Shown here piece after piece: positions 8,036 to 16,820 of a DNA stretch of 37,208 bases. The notes under the pieces were generated by a model. That model ran no database searches. It saw only the letters and a list, made by a program, of their open reading frames with translations, and was not told where the DNA came from. This stretch comes from Hyphomicrobiaceae bacterium. Its GTDB lineage: Bacteria; Pseudomonadota; Alphaproteobacteria; Rhizobiales; Hyphomicrobiaceae. The DNA lies in contig JANYHG010000001.1 in the NCBI GenBank assembly GCA_025359165.1, forward strand, positions 1 to 37,208, given 5' to 3'. A program made the position numbers and the translations under genes. Each line of letters opens with the position of its first letter. The stretch's first letter is position 1.

Positions 8036-8227
8036 GAAGTCTCCCCCGTCGCCGACTAGGCGGCCTCGCTGTGTCGCCGAGTACGCGCACGATGTCGTTG
8101 CCCGCCATAGCGCCGGCACGGTCTCCCGCGCAACCCCTGCTCTGGGGTAATTTGCAGTCGCTGTGTCGGATCTGTCCGCCGCAGTCCCCAATCGGCAGAT
8201 CATCGGCGGAGATGCGTCCGGCCTCGC

Positions 8228-9034
8228 TCACGCGATGGCTTTGGCCACCAAGCCGAGCATCTTTTCGATATCGTGAGGAGATGAGAGCCTGTGGTCACCC
8301 TCCGGCACGGCCTCGACGTGAACGTGATCGCCGGACAGGATCGACACCAGATCCAGCGTGTGTTCCCACGGCACATCTTCGTCTTGCAGTCCATGCAACA
8401 CGTAGATCGTGCGTCCGGGATTGAAGCCCTGGGGACCTATGAGATGCCTGTTGCCCTCGTCGATGAAGTTGCGGGTGATCGCGTACGGGCCATCGCCGTA
8501 GGACGACGGCCGCAGATAGACGCCGTCCTCCGTGATCGCGCGCTTGGCAGCGGCGGAGAAGTTGTCCCACATCAGCTTGGTCAGATCCCAGGCCGGCGCG
8601 ATCAGTACCAGCCCCCTGATGCGCGCGGCCTTCTCGGGTGCCGTATCGAGGTATCGCTTCAGCAGCAGTAGTGCCAGATAGCCACCGGTCGACGAACCCA
8701 CCAGAATCTGTGGGCCTGCGGTCAATTGCGTCACGACCGCGTCCACTTCATCGAGCCAGGCACCGATCGTGCCGTCTTCGAATAGTCCCGACGATTGGCC
8801 GTGGCCGGAGTAATCCAGCCGCGTGCAATCGAGATGCTCCCGCGCCGCCCATTCGGCAATTGCCGACGCCTTCGTGCTGGTCATTTCGGATTTCAGCCCC
8901 GGCAGCCAGACGACACCGCACGTGGTCGATGGCCGCTCCGGCCGTTGCAACAGTGTCGCGATCGTGCGCTCGGCACCGGCTGGGCCGACGAGAAGTGATT
9001 TTGCAGTGGGCATCGATGTTTCCTGCGTCGTCAT
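8228..9034 (-). CDS. Alpha/beta-hydrolase (serine hydrolase), acylglycerol-lipase-like
   Basis: The product is a cytosolic alpha/beta-hydrolase of 268 residues. The nucleophile elbow is [10 protein letters not shown] (Ser115 as nucleophile), the acid is in [10 protein letters not shown], and the histidine is in EGDHRLS near the C terminus, so the triad is complete. YSGHGQSSG precedes the elbow as in monoacylglycerol-lipase or palmitoyl-thioesterase-like (ABHD10) enzymes. I use the ATG at 9034 ([12 protein letters not shown]), which overlaps the aldolase stop by four bases (ATGA); an internal ATG at 9013 is the alternative. The coupling to KDPG aldolase is probably just operon sharing. The substrate is an ester or thioester that cannot be named from the sequence. 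Confidence 0.85.
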   Translation of the reverse strand: MTTQETSMPTAKSLLVGPAGAERTIATLLQRPERPSTTCGVVWLPGLKSEMTSTKASAIAEWAAREHLDCTRLDYSGHGQSSGLFEDGTIGAWLDEVDAVVTQLTAGPQILVGSSTGGYLALLLLKRYLDTAPEKAARIRGLVLIAPAWDLTKLMWDNFSAAAKRAITEDGVYLRPSSYGDGPYAITRNFIDEGNRHLIGPQGFNPGRTIYVLHGLQDEDVPWEHTLDLVSILSGDHVHVEAVPEGDHRLSSPHDIEKMLGLVAKAIA

Positions 9035-9675
9035 GAGCGCCGCGGCGTGCTGGCGGTAAGCGCCAGGCGTTCGATAGCGGCCCAGTCGCCCGCGTCGACG
9101 AGGGCCTGCGGCGCGACCCAGGAACCGCCGACGCAGACGACGTTGGGGCACGCGAGATAAGCGGCGAGATTGGCCGGGCTGACACCGCCGGTCGGGCAGA
9201 ATTTTGCGTCCGCCAGCGGCGGAGCCAACGCCTTGAGCGCCGATACGCCGCCGGATTGCTCGGCTGGAAAAAACTTCATGAAGCGAATGCCGTGATCCAG
9301 CAGCGCCATCACTTCGCTCGCGGTCGCGGCACCCGGCAGCAGCGGGACGGAGAAATTCTGTGCGGCGGAGAGGAGCGCCGATGTACTGCCCGGCGAGACC
9401 AGGAACCGGGCACCGACGCCGATTGCCTGTTCGCCGTGCCGTGCGTCGAGAACGGTGCCGGCCCCGACGAACGCGCCCTCGACCTCTTCCGCGATCCGCC
9501 TGATCGCATCGAGCGCCACCGGCGTCCGGAGGGTGATTTCAAGGGCCGTCAGCCCGCCCGCCACCAGCGCGCGCGCCAATGGCACGGCGTGTGCGACATC
9601 GACGATCGTCAAAACCGGCACAACGCGCACGGCAGCGCAGCTGGACAAAAGCTTTTGATTGAGACTGGATTGCAT
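9031..9675 (-). CDS. eda: 2-dehydro-3-deoxyphosphogluconate (KDPG) aldolase
   Basis: This 214-residue class I aldolase of the Entner-Doudoroff pathway cleaves KDPG to pyruvate and glyceraldehyde 3-phosphate, and often also acts on 4-hydroxy-2-oxoglutarate. Catalytic residues line up with E. coli Eda at an offset of one: Glu46 and Arg50 in ALEITLRTP, and the Schiff-base Lys134 in FMKFFPAE. Other signatures are [19 protein letters not shown], and the phosphate-binding [11 protein letters not shown]. No edd or zwf lies nearby, so the rest of the pathway is elsewhere. The gene overlaps the alpha/beta-hydrolase gene by four bases. Confidence 0.95.
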   Translation of the reverse strand: MQSSLNQKLLSSCAAVRVVPVLTIVDVAHAVPLARALVAGGLTALEITLRTPVALDAIRRIAEEVEGAFVGAGTVLDARHGEQAIGVGARFLVSPGSTSALLSAAQNFSVPLLPGAATASEVMALLDHGIRFMKFFPAEQSGGVSALKALAPPLADAKFCPTGGVSPANLAAYLACPNVVCVGGSWVAPQALVDAGDWAAIERLALTASTPRRS

Positions 9676-9843
9676 TCTGTTCCCGCGACTGCTCAGCTAT
9701 GGACAAGATAACATCAGGCGCTCTCGCTCCGGTAATCAATTCGGCCACCGCAGCGCTGCATCATGCGCAGCACCGACAGGGGCTCGCCATTGCCGGATCA
9801 CGAAGCTACCATAGCACGAGACGTCACCAATTCAGAGGCTCTC

Positions 9844-10197
9844 ATGCTCCCGCGCATCGTGCTGACAATCATGCAAATCGCCGTCGGCTGGAATCTCGGC
9901 GGGCAAGTGCGCGCTGTCGTTCCCGTCAACATTGGCGCGCTCGATATTTTCCTCACGGCGGTTGTGATCGCGGTGCTGGTATGGCTGACCGGGCACCTCG
10001 GCGCGCTCGTCCTGAAAGATACGCCACCGCCGTCGGCAGGTGCTCTGACTGCGTGCCTCGTGCTGGCGCTGGCGGGTGCGGCGTTGACGCTTGTGCCACC
10101 CGTCACTCAGGCGATCGGTGGGTTGCTCAAAGGCGGCGTTCCGTTGCGCGCCTATCCGCTGATCGGCGCAGTCATCGGATATCTTGCGCGTCGATAG
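9844..10197 (+). CDS. Small three-span membrane protein of unknown function
   Basis: I do not recognise this 117-residue protein. From the ATG at 9844 (MLPRIVLTIMQIAVGWNLGG) it has hydrophobic stretches around residues 35-58 (FLTAVVIAVLVWLTGHLGAL) and 67-88 (LTACLVLALAGAALTLVPPV), plus a weaker amphipathic or third span at the C terminus (AYPLIGAVIGYLARR). A short cytoplasmic end rich in Arg closes it. It is divergent from eda with a 168-base gap. The frame is open further upstream, but those residues are polar and unconvincing. High third-position GC and the clear membrane pattern support it as a real gene. Confidence 0.65.
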   Translation: MLPRIVLTIMQIAVGWNLGGQVRAVVPVNIGALDIFLTAVVIAVLVWLTGHLGALVLKDTPPPSAGALTACLVLALAGAALTLVPPVTQAIGGLLKGGVPLRAYPLIGAVIGYLARR

Positions 10198-10254
10198 CTG
10201 AATAGATGTCGCAATAATTTCTGTTAAAACCTGCGTTTATAATCTGCCAAAAAC

Positions 10255-10344
10255 TCAAATCAAATTAAATACGATGGCTGCGAGAAAAGAAAAAGCCGAA
10301 AGGGCGGCGATCGTATGAAAGCTTTGTTTGAATGTTGTCGGCAT
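10255..10344 (-). CDS. 29-residue single-span membrane miniprotein
   Basis: A 30-codon frame on the minus strand starts at the ATG at 10344 and ends TGA. It encodes MPTTFKQSFHTIAALSAF, continuing SFLAAIVFNLI: a short amphipathic start with a basic residue, then one hydrophobic helix to the end. A good Shine-Dalgarno sequence, GGAGAG, lies at 10355-10350, five bases before the start. I recall similar tiny HTIAAL-type hydrophobic proteins of about 28-30 residues in Bradyrhizobium and relatives, but cannot verify it here. It lies alone in a low-GC gap, so it has its own transcript. Function unknown. Confidence 0.6.
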   Translation of the reverse strand: MPTTFKQSFHTIAALSAFSFLAAIVFNLI

Positions 10345-10625
10345 GGTCACTCTCCGGCAAATGGCGCTTTAATCGACCGATCGAAACGTCAGCGTCGAAC
10401 TGCGGCGGACGTTAACCAAAAGAAAAACCGTCTGGCAAGCAAATAAGGTGCTGCGCCGCAACATAGTCACAAAAAACGCCAGATGTGCGATTGACACGGC
10501 GAAATATGAGAATTTTAAGCAGTAAAAACAATTGGTTGGCCGACATCTACGAAGTGCCTATCCTGGCCTATGTCTGATGGTCAGCTAGTCATAACATAGC
10601 CGTCGTGACGCAATTTTCGACTAAT
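10345..10625. other. AT-rich intergenic region, no further gene seen
   Basis: This stretch is visibly richer in A and T than the rest of the window and has A-tracts (for example AACCAAAAGAAAAACCG near 10415). A TTGACA hexamer at 10491-10496 on the plus strand could be a -35 element, but no good -10 lies 16-18 bases further on. A 23-codon frame at 10506 has no ribosome-binding site. It presumably contains the promoter of the 29-residue protein on the minus strand. Confidence 0.4.
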
Positions 10626-11093
10626 TCATGTCAATTCGTAAAACCGGATCAATACTCGGTCCGGAAATCTGAAGCCTGCGGAAACAAATATCCTGCGTGT
10701 CAGCCATTGATAATCTTTGGCGGCGGTTTCGAACCTCGGAATGGCCCTGAAGTAAATCTGCGCGTGATCCACCAGCTCGCCGCGCGCCTGTGCCGCCAGC
10801 AGGTCAGGTGGTCCGTCCCGCAAGCCGGTGTTTTCCACATAAACGAGCGATTTGTCGGCGGTTTCGATGACGTAGCGCGCCTGCAACTCGAGCACGCCGT
10901 CGCGTCGGATGATCTGGTAGTCGTTGGCCCCACCCAGAATGCGCCCGCTCAACCGTTCCCCGGTGAATGTGCCGCCGAGGATCGGAATGATACGACGGCG
11001 ACCGTGCGGCCCATCCCCGACATCAATGGGCGTTGCGACGTCGGCGGACAGTTCGCCGAGCGGCAGCAGTGTCGGAGCGGTCATCTCGGGCAT
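10626..11093 (-). CDS. DUF3237-family protein
   Basis: This protein of about 155 residues matches the small beta-barrel family DUF3237. It shows GGTFTGERLSGRILGGANDY, the DGVLELQARYVIETADK segment, DKSLVYVENTGLR, then YFRAIPRFETAAKDYQWL and the family's closing FVSAGFRFPDRVLIRFYEL. The family is cytosolic and has no assigned reaction, but is often found beside catabolic genes. The start is uncertain: ATG codons at 11093 and 11084 both fit the family length, while the frame is open to 11201. It is divergent from the RraA-family gene at 11293, about 200 bases away, so the two may share a control region. Confidence 0.82.
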   Translation of the reverse strand: MPEMTAPTLLPLGELSADVATPIDVGDGPHGRRRIIPILGGTFTGERLSGRILGGANDYQIIRRDGVLELQARYVIETADKSLVYVENTGLRDGPPDLLAAQARGELVDHAQIYFRAIPRFETAAKDYQWLTRRIFVSAGFRFPDRVLIRFYELT

Positions 11094-11292
11094 GAGTGGT
11101 CCGTCGAGCTGTGTAAGGGCGGTGGCGGTCGAGCATGGTGGCACCGGAACGTGGCTCGCTGCGCGGCGCTCGTCAACCGCGGCTCCCGAATCTGGTGTCA
11201 CCGGTGTGGTGTGGCTTGGATGTACGCCATTGACAGCATTGGCGTCGCAGCGGATAGGGTCGGCACCTTTTCACGTGTCGGAGCCGTTGCCC

Positions 11293-12024
11293 ATGTCCGC
11301 CCACCCGATCGCCAAGCCAGAGCCCTTGTCGCCCCACATCGTCAAGGCGTTGTCAGCGGTGACGACGGCAACGATCACCACGATCCTGCTCACCAAAGGC
11401 CTTCGGAACGTCTGGATGCGAGGCACCACGCCGTTGCTGCCGGGGCAGCCGCGTCTGGTCGGCCGTGCCTTTACATTGCGGTTTGTCCCGTCGCGTGAAG
11501 ATCTGGCGACACCGGAAAGCTGGGCCTCGCCCATCTCGACGCGCGCTGCGATCGAAGCAATGCCTGACGGCGTCATTGCAGTCGTCGATGCCATGGGCGT
11601 CACCGACGCCGGCATCTTCGGCGATATACTGTGCGCGCGCATGAGAAAACGTGGTGTGGCCGGTCTTGTCTCCGACGGCGTGGTGCGTGATCTCGCAGGC
11701 GTCATCGGCACGGGCCTCCCGGTCTGGTGTCAGGGCGCAGCGGCACCGGCGTCGGTGACCAGTCTGACGTTCGTGTCGTGGCAGGAGCCGATCGCCTGCG
11801 GCGGCGTCGCGGTGTTCCCTAATGACGTGGTCGTGGTGGACGACGACGGCGCCGTGCTGATCCCGGCAGCGCTCGTCGATGCGGTGGTCGCGGCAGCACC
11901 CGAGCAGGAAAGCAAGGAAGCCTGGATCATGACGCAGATCGAGAAGGGGCTCCCGCTGCCGGGACTTTATCCGATGAATGCCGAGACCAAGGCGCGCTAC
12001 GAAAAAGAGACCAAGAAGAGCTGA
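11293..12024 (+). CDS. RraA / HMG-CHA aldolase family protein
   Basis: This 243-residue protein has the RraA/MenG-like fold. Members are either RNase E inhibitors or class II aldolases acting on 4-hydroxy-4-methyl-2-oxoglutarate and 4-carboxy-4-hydroxy-2-oxoadipate (GalC/LigK). Seen here: TATITTILLTKGLRNVWM, GIFGDILCARMRKRGVAGLVS and DGVVRDLAGV, with Arg132-Asp133 in the aldolase-type GxxRD position. The Arg and Asp that bind pyruvate and metal in HMG aldolase are thus present, favouring an aldolase over an RNase regulator. CGGVAVFPNDVVVVDDDGAV is the conserved C-terminal strand pair. The ATG at 11293 (MSAHPIAKPEPLS) fits family length. With the PrpF/GalD-type gene at 13183-14265 it may belong to degradation of an oxalomesaconate-type intermediate. 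Confidence 0.83.
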   Translation: MSAHPIAKPEPLSPHIVKALSAVTTATITTILLTKGLRNVWMRGTTPLLPGQPRLVGRAFTLRFVPSREDLATPESWASPISTRAAIEAMPDGVIAVVDAMGVTDAGIFGDILCARMRKRGVAGLVSDGVVRDLAGVIGTGLPVWCQGAAAPASVTSLTFVSWQEPIACGGVAVFPNDVVVVDDDGAVLIPAALVDAVVAAAPEQESKEAWIMTQIEKGLPLPGLYPMNAETKARYEKETKKS

Positions 12025-12090
12025 GCGTCTGAAGCCAGCGGGAAGCTCTGGACGCCCTTGCGGGTTTCATCATGCTCGCTGCGAGACATC

Positions 12091-13164
12091 ATGCGCACCG
12101 ACGTTTTCGACTTCGATCTGCCGGATGACCGCATTGCGCTCGAGCCTGTGCGGCCTCGCGATGCAGCACGGATGCTCGTGGTGCGTCCTGGTGCGCCGCT
12201 GGCGGACGAAACCGTTCGTGATCTCGCATCTCATTTTCGGTCCGGCGATGCCCTTGTCGTGAATGATACGCGCGTGATCCGCGCGGCCCTCGAAGGCCTG
12301 CGACAGCGCGACGATGGACCTGCCGCCAAAGTTGCCGTGACCTTGATCAAGCGGGTTGACGACAACACCTGGCGCGCCTTTGCGCGACCGGCAAAGCGGC
12401 TCGCGCCCGGTGACCGGATCAGGTTCGGCAGCAATGGCGGCGTCTGCCTCGCCGGTGCCCTCGACGCGACGGTTCGTCAGAAGGGCGATGCGGGCGAAAT
12501 CGAGCTGGCTTTCGACTTCTCCGGTGAAGTGCTGGACGAGGCGATCGCATCGTTCGGTTCGATGCCTCTGCCGCCCTACATCGCGCTGAAGCGTCCGGCG
12601 CGAAGCAGTGACGCCAGCGATTATCAGACCGTGTTTGCAGAGCGTGACGGCGCAGTGGCGGCACCAACCGCTAGCCTGCATTTCACGCCGGAGCTGGTTG
12701 CGGCCATCTGCGCCCGTGGCGTGACGCTGCATCGAGTGACGTTGCACGTCGGCGCGGGGACATTCCTGCCGGTCAAGGTCGACGATACCGACGCGCACAA
12801 GATGCACAGCGAGTGGGGCGAGGTATCGGCCGAGACGGCTGCCGACCTCACTGCGGTCCGCGCGCGCGGCGGGCGGATTTTCTCCGCCGGCACGACGGCG
12901 TTGCGCATTCTGGAAACGGCGACCACGCCGGATAAAATCGTAATGCCGTTCGCCGGCGAAACCGCTATCTTCATTACGCCCGGCTACGACTTCCGCTGCG
13001 TCGACGCCTTGCTGACCAATTTTCACCTGCCGCGCTCGACGCTGTTCATGCTCGTCTCGGCCTTCGCCGGGCTCGCGCCGATGCGGGCAGCCTATGCGCA
13101 TGCCATCGAGGCGAAGTATCGCTTCTATTCCTACGGCGATGCGTCGTTGTTGTTCCGTTCTTGA
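12091..13164 (+). CDS. queA: tRNA preQ1(34) S-adenosylmethionine ribosyltransferase-isomerase QueA
   Basis: This cytosolic enzyme transfers and isomerises the ribosyl group of SAM onto preQ1 at tRNA position 34, giving epoxyqueuosine. The 357 residues show all family blocks: [22 protein letters not shown] at the N terminus, [53 protein letters not shown], and the C-terminal [19 protein letters not shown]. The ATG at 12091 ([11 protein letters not shown]) was chosen because QueA proteins begin there. In many alphaproteobacteria tgt follows queA; here the next gene is a convergent tautomerase gene 18 bases away, so the queuosine genes are split. Confidence 0.97.
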   Translation: MRTDVFDFDLPDDRIALEPVRPRDAARMLVVRPGAPLADETVRDLASHFRSGDALVVNDTRVIRAALEGLRQRDDGPAAKVAVTLIKRVDDNTWRAFARPAKRLAPGDRIRFGSNGGVCLAGALDATVRQKGDAGEIELAFDFSGEVLDEAIASFGSMPLPPYIALKRPARSSDASDYQTVFAERDGAVAAPTASLHFTPELVAAICARGVTLHRVTLHVGAGTFLPVKVDDTDAHKMHSEWGEVSAETAADLTAVRARGGRIFSAGTTALRILETATTPDKIVMPFAGETAIFITPGYDFRCVDALLTNFHLPRSTLFMLVSAFAGLAPMRAAYAHAIEAKYRFYSYGDASLLFRS

Positions 13165-13182
13165 GCAGTGCCGCGTACAGCG

Positions 13183-14265
13183 TCAGAGAAGGCGCTTCGG
13201 CACCAGCACGTCACCGCGCATGATCGGCCGTGCGGTCCGCAACGTGCCGGCGACGACATCCATGGCGGCCCCTGTGCCGGTCGTCGTCAGCCGAACGTCG
13301 ATCTGACCCGAGGGATGCTCGATCCAAATGGTGCGCGGGTTTTCGCGGCTCGGCGTCGCGACGGCATGGGCGACCGAGCCTTCGAGTGCGCACGCGGAGG
13401 CCACGCAGACGCCGCCGGTCACCGCATGGGCCGCGTGCAGCGCCAACGGTGTGAGATAGCGCGACGTGATCGTGCCCCCGTTGCGCGGGGCGGAGAGAAT
13501 CCCAACCTTGGGGATCACTTTGTTGCTGACGTCGCCGAAACCCATCATCACGCCGGCTTCGCGGCGGATCAGTTCGATGCGCGCCATCATCGCCGTGTTG
13601 CCGTCGATGCCCGCCTTCAATTCCGTGCCGTCGAGCCCCAGATCGGCGGCGGCGATCAGCATCATCGGCATGGCGACATCGATCAGCGTAACTTCCACGC
13701 CCTGGATGGTGTCGCGGACGTTGCCGGTCGGCAGCATCTGGCCAGACTTCGAGCCGACGACGTCCATGAAGTTGAGCACGATGGGTGCTGCGGTGCCGGG
13801 CACGCCGTCGATCGCTGCCTCGCCGTCATAGACGATTTCGCCTGCGGGCGTCTGCACGATCGCCTCGATACGCGCTTCGGTGTTGATGTTGAAGATCATG
13901 GCGCGGGTTTGACCCGGCACCGCAGATACCATGCCCGTCTCGATGGCGAACGGCAGCACGCCCGACAGCATGTTGCCACAACTCGGGCTGGTGTCGACGA
14001 GCGCCTTGAGGATGTCGACCTGTGCAAACAGGTAGTCGAGATCGACGCCGGGGCGCGCCGATTTGGAGACGATGGCGACTTTGCTGGTCGTGGTGTCGCC
14101 GCCGCCGAGGCCGTTGATCTGGCGCACGTCGGGCGAGCCCATGACAGTCAGCAACACGCGATCGCGCGCGGCGATGTCCGTGGGTAAGTCGGCGGCATTG
14201 AAGAACGGCCCGCGCGACGTGCCACCGCGCATGAAGATGCAGGGAATGCCGGTTTGGTCGCTCAT
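13183..14265 (-). CDS. PrpF-family tautomerase/isomerase (4-oxalomesaconate tautomerase-like, GalD/LigU)
   Basis: This 360-residue protein has the double diaminopimelate-epimerase-like fold of the PrpF family. PrpF-type enzymes shift double bonds in tricarboxylates (aconitate isomerisation in the 2-methylcitrate cycle); GalD and LigU tautomerise or isomerise 4-oxalomesaconate in gallate and protocatechuate 4,5-cleavage. Visible signatures are FMRGGTSRGPFF at residues 11-22, GLGGGDTTTSKVAIV, and the active-site loop TSPSCGNMLSG with Cys96. The GALD branch is favoured over propionate PrpF because no prpBCD genes are nearby and an RraA/GalC-like gene is 1.2 kb away. It lies 208 bases downstream of the TRAP permease genes on the same strand and may share their transcript. 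Confidence 0.85.
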   Translation of the reverse strand: MSDQTGIPCIFMRGGTSRGPFFNAADLPTDIAARDRVLLTVMGSPDVRQINGLGGGDTTTSKVAIVSKSARPGVDLDYLFAQVDILKALVDTSPSCGNMLSGVLPFAIETGMVSAVPGQTRAMIFNINTEARIEAIVQTPAGEIVYDGEAAIDGVPGTAAPIVLNFMDVVGSKSGQMLPTGNVRDTIQGVEVTLIDVAMPMMLIAAADLGLDGTELKAGIDGNTAMMARIELIRREAGVMMGFGDVSNKVIPKVGILSAPRNGGTITSRYLTPLALHAAHAVTGGVCVASACALEGSVAHAVATPSRENPRTIWIEHPSGQIDVRLTTTGTGAAMDVVAGTLRTARPIMRGDVLVPKRLL

Positions 14266-14473
14266 GTGTGGCGCTCATTTTGAACGTCCACCGTGAGGGA
14301 CGTCAGCTACGGCTTCGATCGGAAAATCCGGCCGATATCCATCTTCAAGCACATCTGGATCACACCGTGGGTTGGGTCAAGCATTTCTGCGCGACCCGCA
14401 TCGCGTGCTCGGTTGCTGACGGTGCCGAGTCGCGGCTTCCGCCCTGACTCGACACCCTTTCAGCGGCCCCGGA

Positions 14474-15952
14474 TCAGAACATTTTGCTCAGCCAGATCGG
14501 GATGATCGGCTCGTGCCCTGGCGTCATTTCGAGCATTTGTGGCACGACGAGCGTCAGCCACGGCCAGTAGGTGACGATGACTAGGAACACCAGCATCGTC
14601 AGCAGCCATGGCATGACAGCCTTGGTCAGGTCGGTGATGCCGACTTTGGCGATGGTGGAGGCGACATAGAGGTTGAGACCGACAGGAGGGTGGCACAAGC
14701 CCACCTCCATGTTGACGTCGATCATGATGCCGAAGTGCACCGGATCAATGCCCAGTTTCATGGCTGTCGGGAACAGGATCGGTGCCATGATCAGGATGAT
14801 CGACGACGGCTCCATGAAATTGCCCGCAGTCAGCAATAACAGGTTGACCACGAACAGGAAGCCGAGCGGACCGAGGTTGAGTGCGATCATCCAGTCGGAC
14901 AACGCGTTCGGGATATTCTCGTTGGTCAACACGAACTGGAACAGTACGGCGTTACCGATGATGTAGAGCAGCATCGCGCTCATGTTGGCCGAGCGGATCA
15001 ACACCTTCGGCACTTCGCGCAGCGGGGTCGCCTTATAGACCCAGACGGCGATGAAGAAGGCATACACCGCGCTCATGGCCGCGGCTTCCGTGGCCGTGAA
15101 GGCACCGGAGTAGATGCCGCCGATGATGATCACGATCAGCATCAGGCCCCAGAAGCTTTCCTTGAAAGCTTTCGCGCTCTGGGCCCAGGTGGCCTTGGCC
15201 TGACGCGGGTAATTGTTCTTCTTGGCGATGTACCACGTGGTGACGCAAAGCATGAACGTCAGTAACGTGCCGGGCAGCACGCCAGCGACGAACAGCGCAC
15301 CGATCGAGGTATTGGTCGATATCGCGTAGATCACCTTCGGGATCGACGGCAGCATCAGAATGCCGAGCGATCCGGCCACCGTAATGACGGCCGCGCCGAA
15401 ACGCATGGGATAGCCGGCCTTCACCATTTCCGGCAGGATGATCGAGCCGATCGCGACCACGGTCGCCACCGACGAGCCGCAGACAAGCGCGAACATTGCG
15501 CACGAGATGACGCCGGCCAGCGCCAATCCGCCGTGGAAATGGCCGATCAGCGTCGCCGCAAAATCGATCATGCGCTTGGCGATGCCGCCGTGGGTCAGAA
15601 AGTTACCGGCGAGAATGAAGAAGGGGATCGCCATGATCTCCCACTTTTCCATGCCGGTGAACAGTTTGAGCGCCACCGCGTCGAGCGGCACCGTCGTTGT
15701 GGTCGCCACGAAGATCAGCACCGTCGAGCCGAGCGCGATCGAAATCGGCATGCCTGTCAGCATGATCGAAATCAGCATCGCGAACAGGACCAAGGCACGT
15801 GCCGAGGGCGGCAACGTGAGGATTCCCATTTTATGCGCGAACGAGACCGCCACGAACATCAGCGGTAGTGCCAGCAGCGCGAGGCCACCGAGACTTAGAG
15901 GGCCGCCGATGGTCGCGGGCGGACGTTGGACCAGGGATGCGGGAGCGCTCAT
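14474..15952 (-). CDS. dctM: TRAP transporter large permease subunit (DctM)
   Basis: This 492-residue inner-membrane protein is the Na+-coupled transport subunit of a tripartite ATP-independent periplasmic transporter. About a dozen transmembrane helices are visible. Family marks include MEKWEIMAIPFFILAGNFLT, SGSS-like CGSSVATVVAIGSIILPEM, GILMLPSIPKVIYAISTNTS, and GNFMEPSSIILIMAPILFP with HFGIMIDVNMEVGLCHPPVG. It is longer than the common form of about 430 residues because of about 50 extra N-terminal residues with an additional helix (LSLGGLALLALPLMFVAVSF). The usual IPPS in the first hairpin is LPS here. It overlaps the DctQ stop by four bases (ATGA). No DctP gene is adjacent. Confidence 0.94.
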   Translation of the reverse strand: MSAPASLVQRPPATIGGPLSLGGLALLALPLMFVAVSFAHKMGILTLPPSARALVLFAMLISIMLTGMPISIALGSTVLIFVATTTTVPLDAVALKLFTGMEKWEIMAIPFFILAGNFLTHGGIAKRMIDFAATLIGHFHGGLALAGVISCAMFALVCGSSVATVVAIGSIILPEMVKAGYPMRFGAAVITVAGSLGILMLPSIPKVIYAISTNTSIGALFVAGVLPGTLLTFMLCVTTWYIAKKNNYPRQAKATWAQSAKAFKESFWGLMLIVIIIGGIYSGAFTATEAAAMSAVYAFFIAVWVYKATPLREVPKVLIRSANMSAMLLYIIGNAVLFQFVLTNENIPNALSDWMIALNLGPLGFLFVVNLLLLTAGNFMEPSSIILIMAPILFPTAMKLGIDPVHFGIMIDVNMEVGLCHPPVGLNLYVASTIAKVGITDLTKAVMPWLLTMLVFLVIVTYWPWLTLVVPQMLEMTPGHEPIIPIWLSKMF

Positions 15953-16626
15953 CGGACACCTCCGGCACTGGCGGTCGTGCCGTGCGGATGCAGGTCGCTG
16001 GCAGGGGCCAACTCTTCGAGGCCGTCGACGTGGCTCTCATCGGTATGCGGCAGTTCCCCAGTGCGTGAGAACGTGTACATCACCTGCAGAAAACGGAAGC
16101 ACATCAGGAAGCTGCCGAGTGGAATTGCGAGATAGACGATCCACATCGGCACTTCGAGATCGTTGGATGTCTGGCTGGTGGCGAACATGTGAGACACGAA
16201 GTTCGCGCCGAACGCGCCGATCGTGAACGTGAACAACGCGCCTGCCAGCAGGCCGAAAATGACGACCCAGTAGCGTGACGGGCCGCTGATAGAGTTCGTG
16301 ACCACGTCGACACCGACGTGCACACCGGTCCGCACGCCGTAGGCTGCGCCGAATTTTGCCATCCACACGAACATGTAGATGCAGAGTTCCTGCGACCAGC
16401 TCAAATCCCAGGAGCTGAACCATTTGAACACGCTGGTTAAAAAGGCCGCCAAACCGGCCATGCCGTGGGCCGTGGCCCATTTGGCACCGTTGATCGACAT
16501 ACCCGTGCCGTAGCGGTGCACGACGGCGATGAAAATGAGCAGCGTCGCCCCCGCGATGAGGAAGGCGATCAGCCATTCCTCCAGGTGATCGAGCACCCGC
16601 CCTAGACGTGACATCATCGGAGACAT
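15949..16626 (-). CDS. dctQ: TRAP transporter small permease subunit (DctQ)
   Basis: This 225-residue inner-membrane subunit has four predicted helices, which is the DctQ pattern: LIAFLIAGATLLIFIAVVHR (about 15-34), a second around WELCIYMFVWMAKFGAAYG, a third in YWVVIFGLLAGALFTFTIGA and a fourth in WIVYLAIPLGSFLMCFRFLQ. The conserved loop GAAYGVRTGVHVGVDVV after helix 2 is the clearest DctQ signature. An extended polar C terminus (HTDESHVDGLEELAP) makes it longer than typical members. The ATG at 16626 is the likely start, though an internal ATG a few codons later is possible. It leads the dctQM pair with an ATGA overlap; the substrate-binding protein must be encoded outside this window. Confidence 0.9.
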   Translation of the reverse strand: MSPMMSRLGRVLDHLEEWLIAFLIAGATLLIFIAVVHRYGTGMSINGAKWATAHGMAGLAAFLTSVFKWFSSWDLSWSQELCIYMFVWMAKFGAAYGVRTGVHVGVDVVTNSISGPSRYWVVIFGLLAGALFTFTIGAFGANFVSHMFATSQTSNDLEVPMWIVYLAIPLGSFLMCFRFLQVMYTFSRTGELPHTDESHVDGLEELAPASDLHPHGTTASAGGVR

Positions 16627-16820
16627 TTCCTCAACGCGCGCGAGCTTCTGCGACCGCCATGATCGCGTCCCGCCATTTTCGAGTTCTACAGTATGGCAAA
16701 TTCAACACAAGCCGGTGGTGTGCATTTTTGACCCGACGGCGCAACAATTGACCGACAGTCACCGCGAAGTCACAAACAAAGCGGCTGCGCAGGCGTCGGG
16801 GAAAAATCCAGATTGACCTC

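Noticed and set aside
10506-10577. 23-codon plus-strand frame after a TTGACA hexamer
   Set aside because: No ribosome-binding site, no -10 at proper spacing, and no recognisable pattern in the translation.
11293-16626. Complete gallate or protocatechuate 4,5-cleavage pathway
   Set aside because: Only aldolase- and tautomerase-like genes plus transporter subunits are present; dioxygenase, dehydrogenase, lactonase and hydratase genes are missing.
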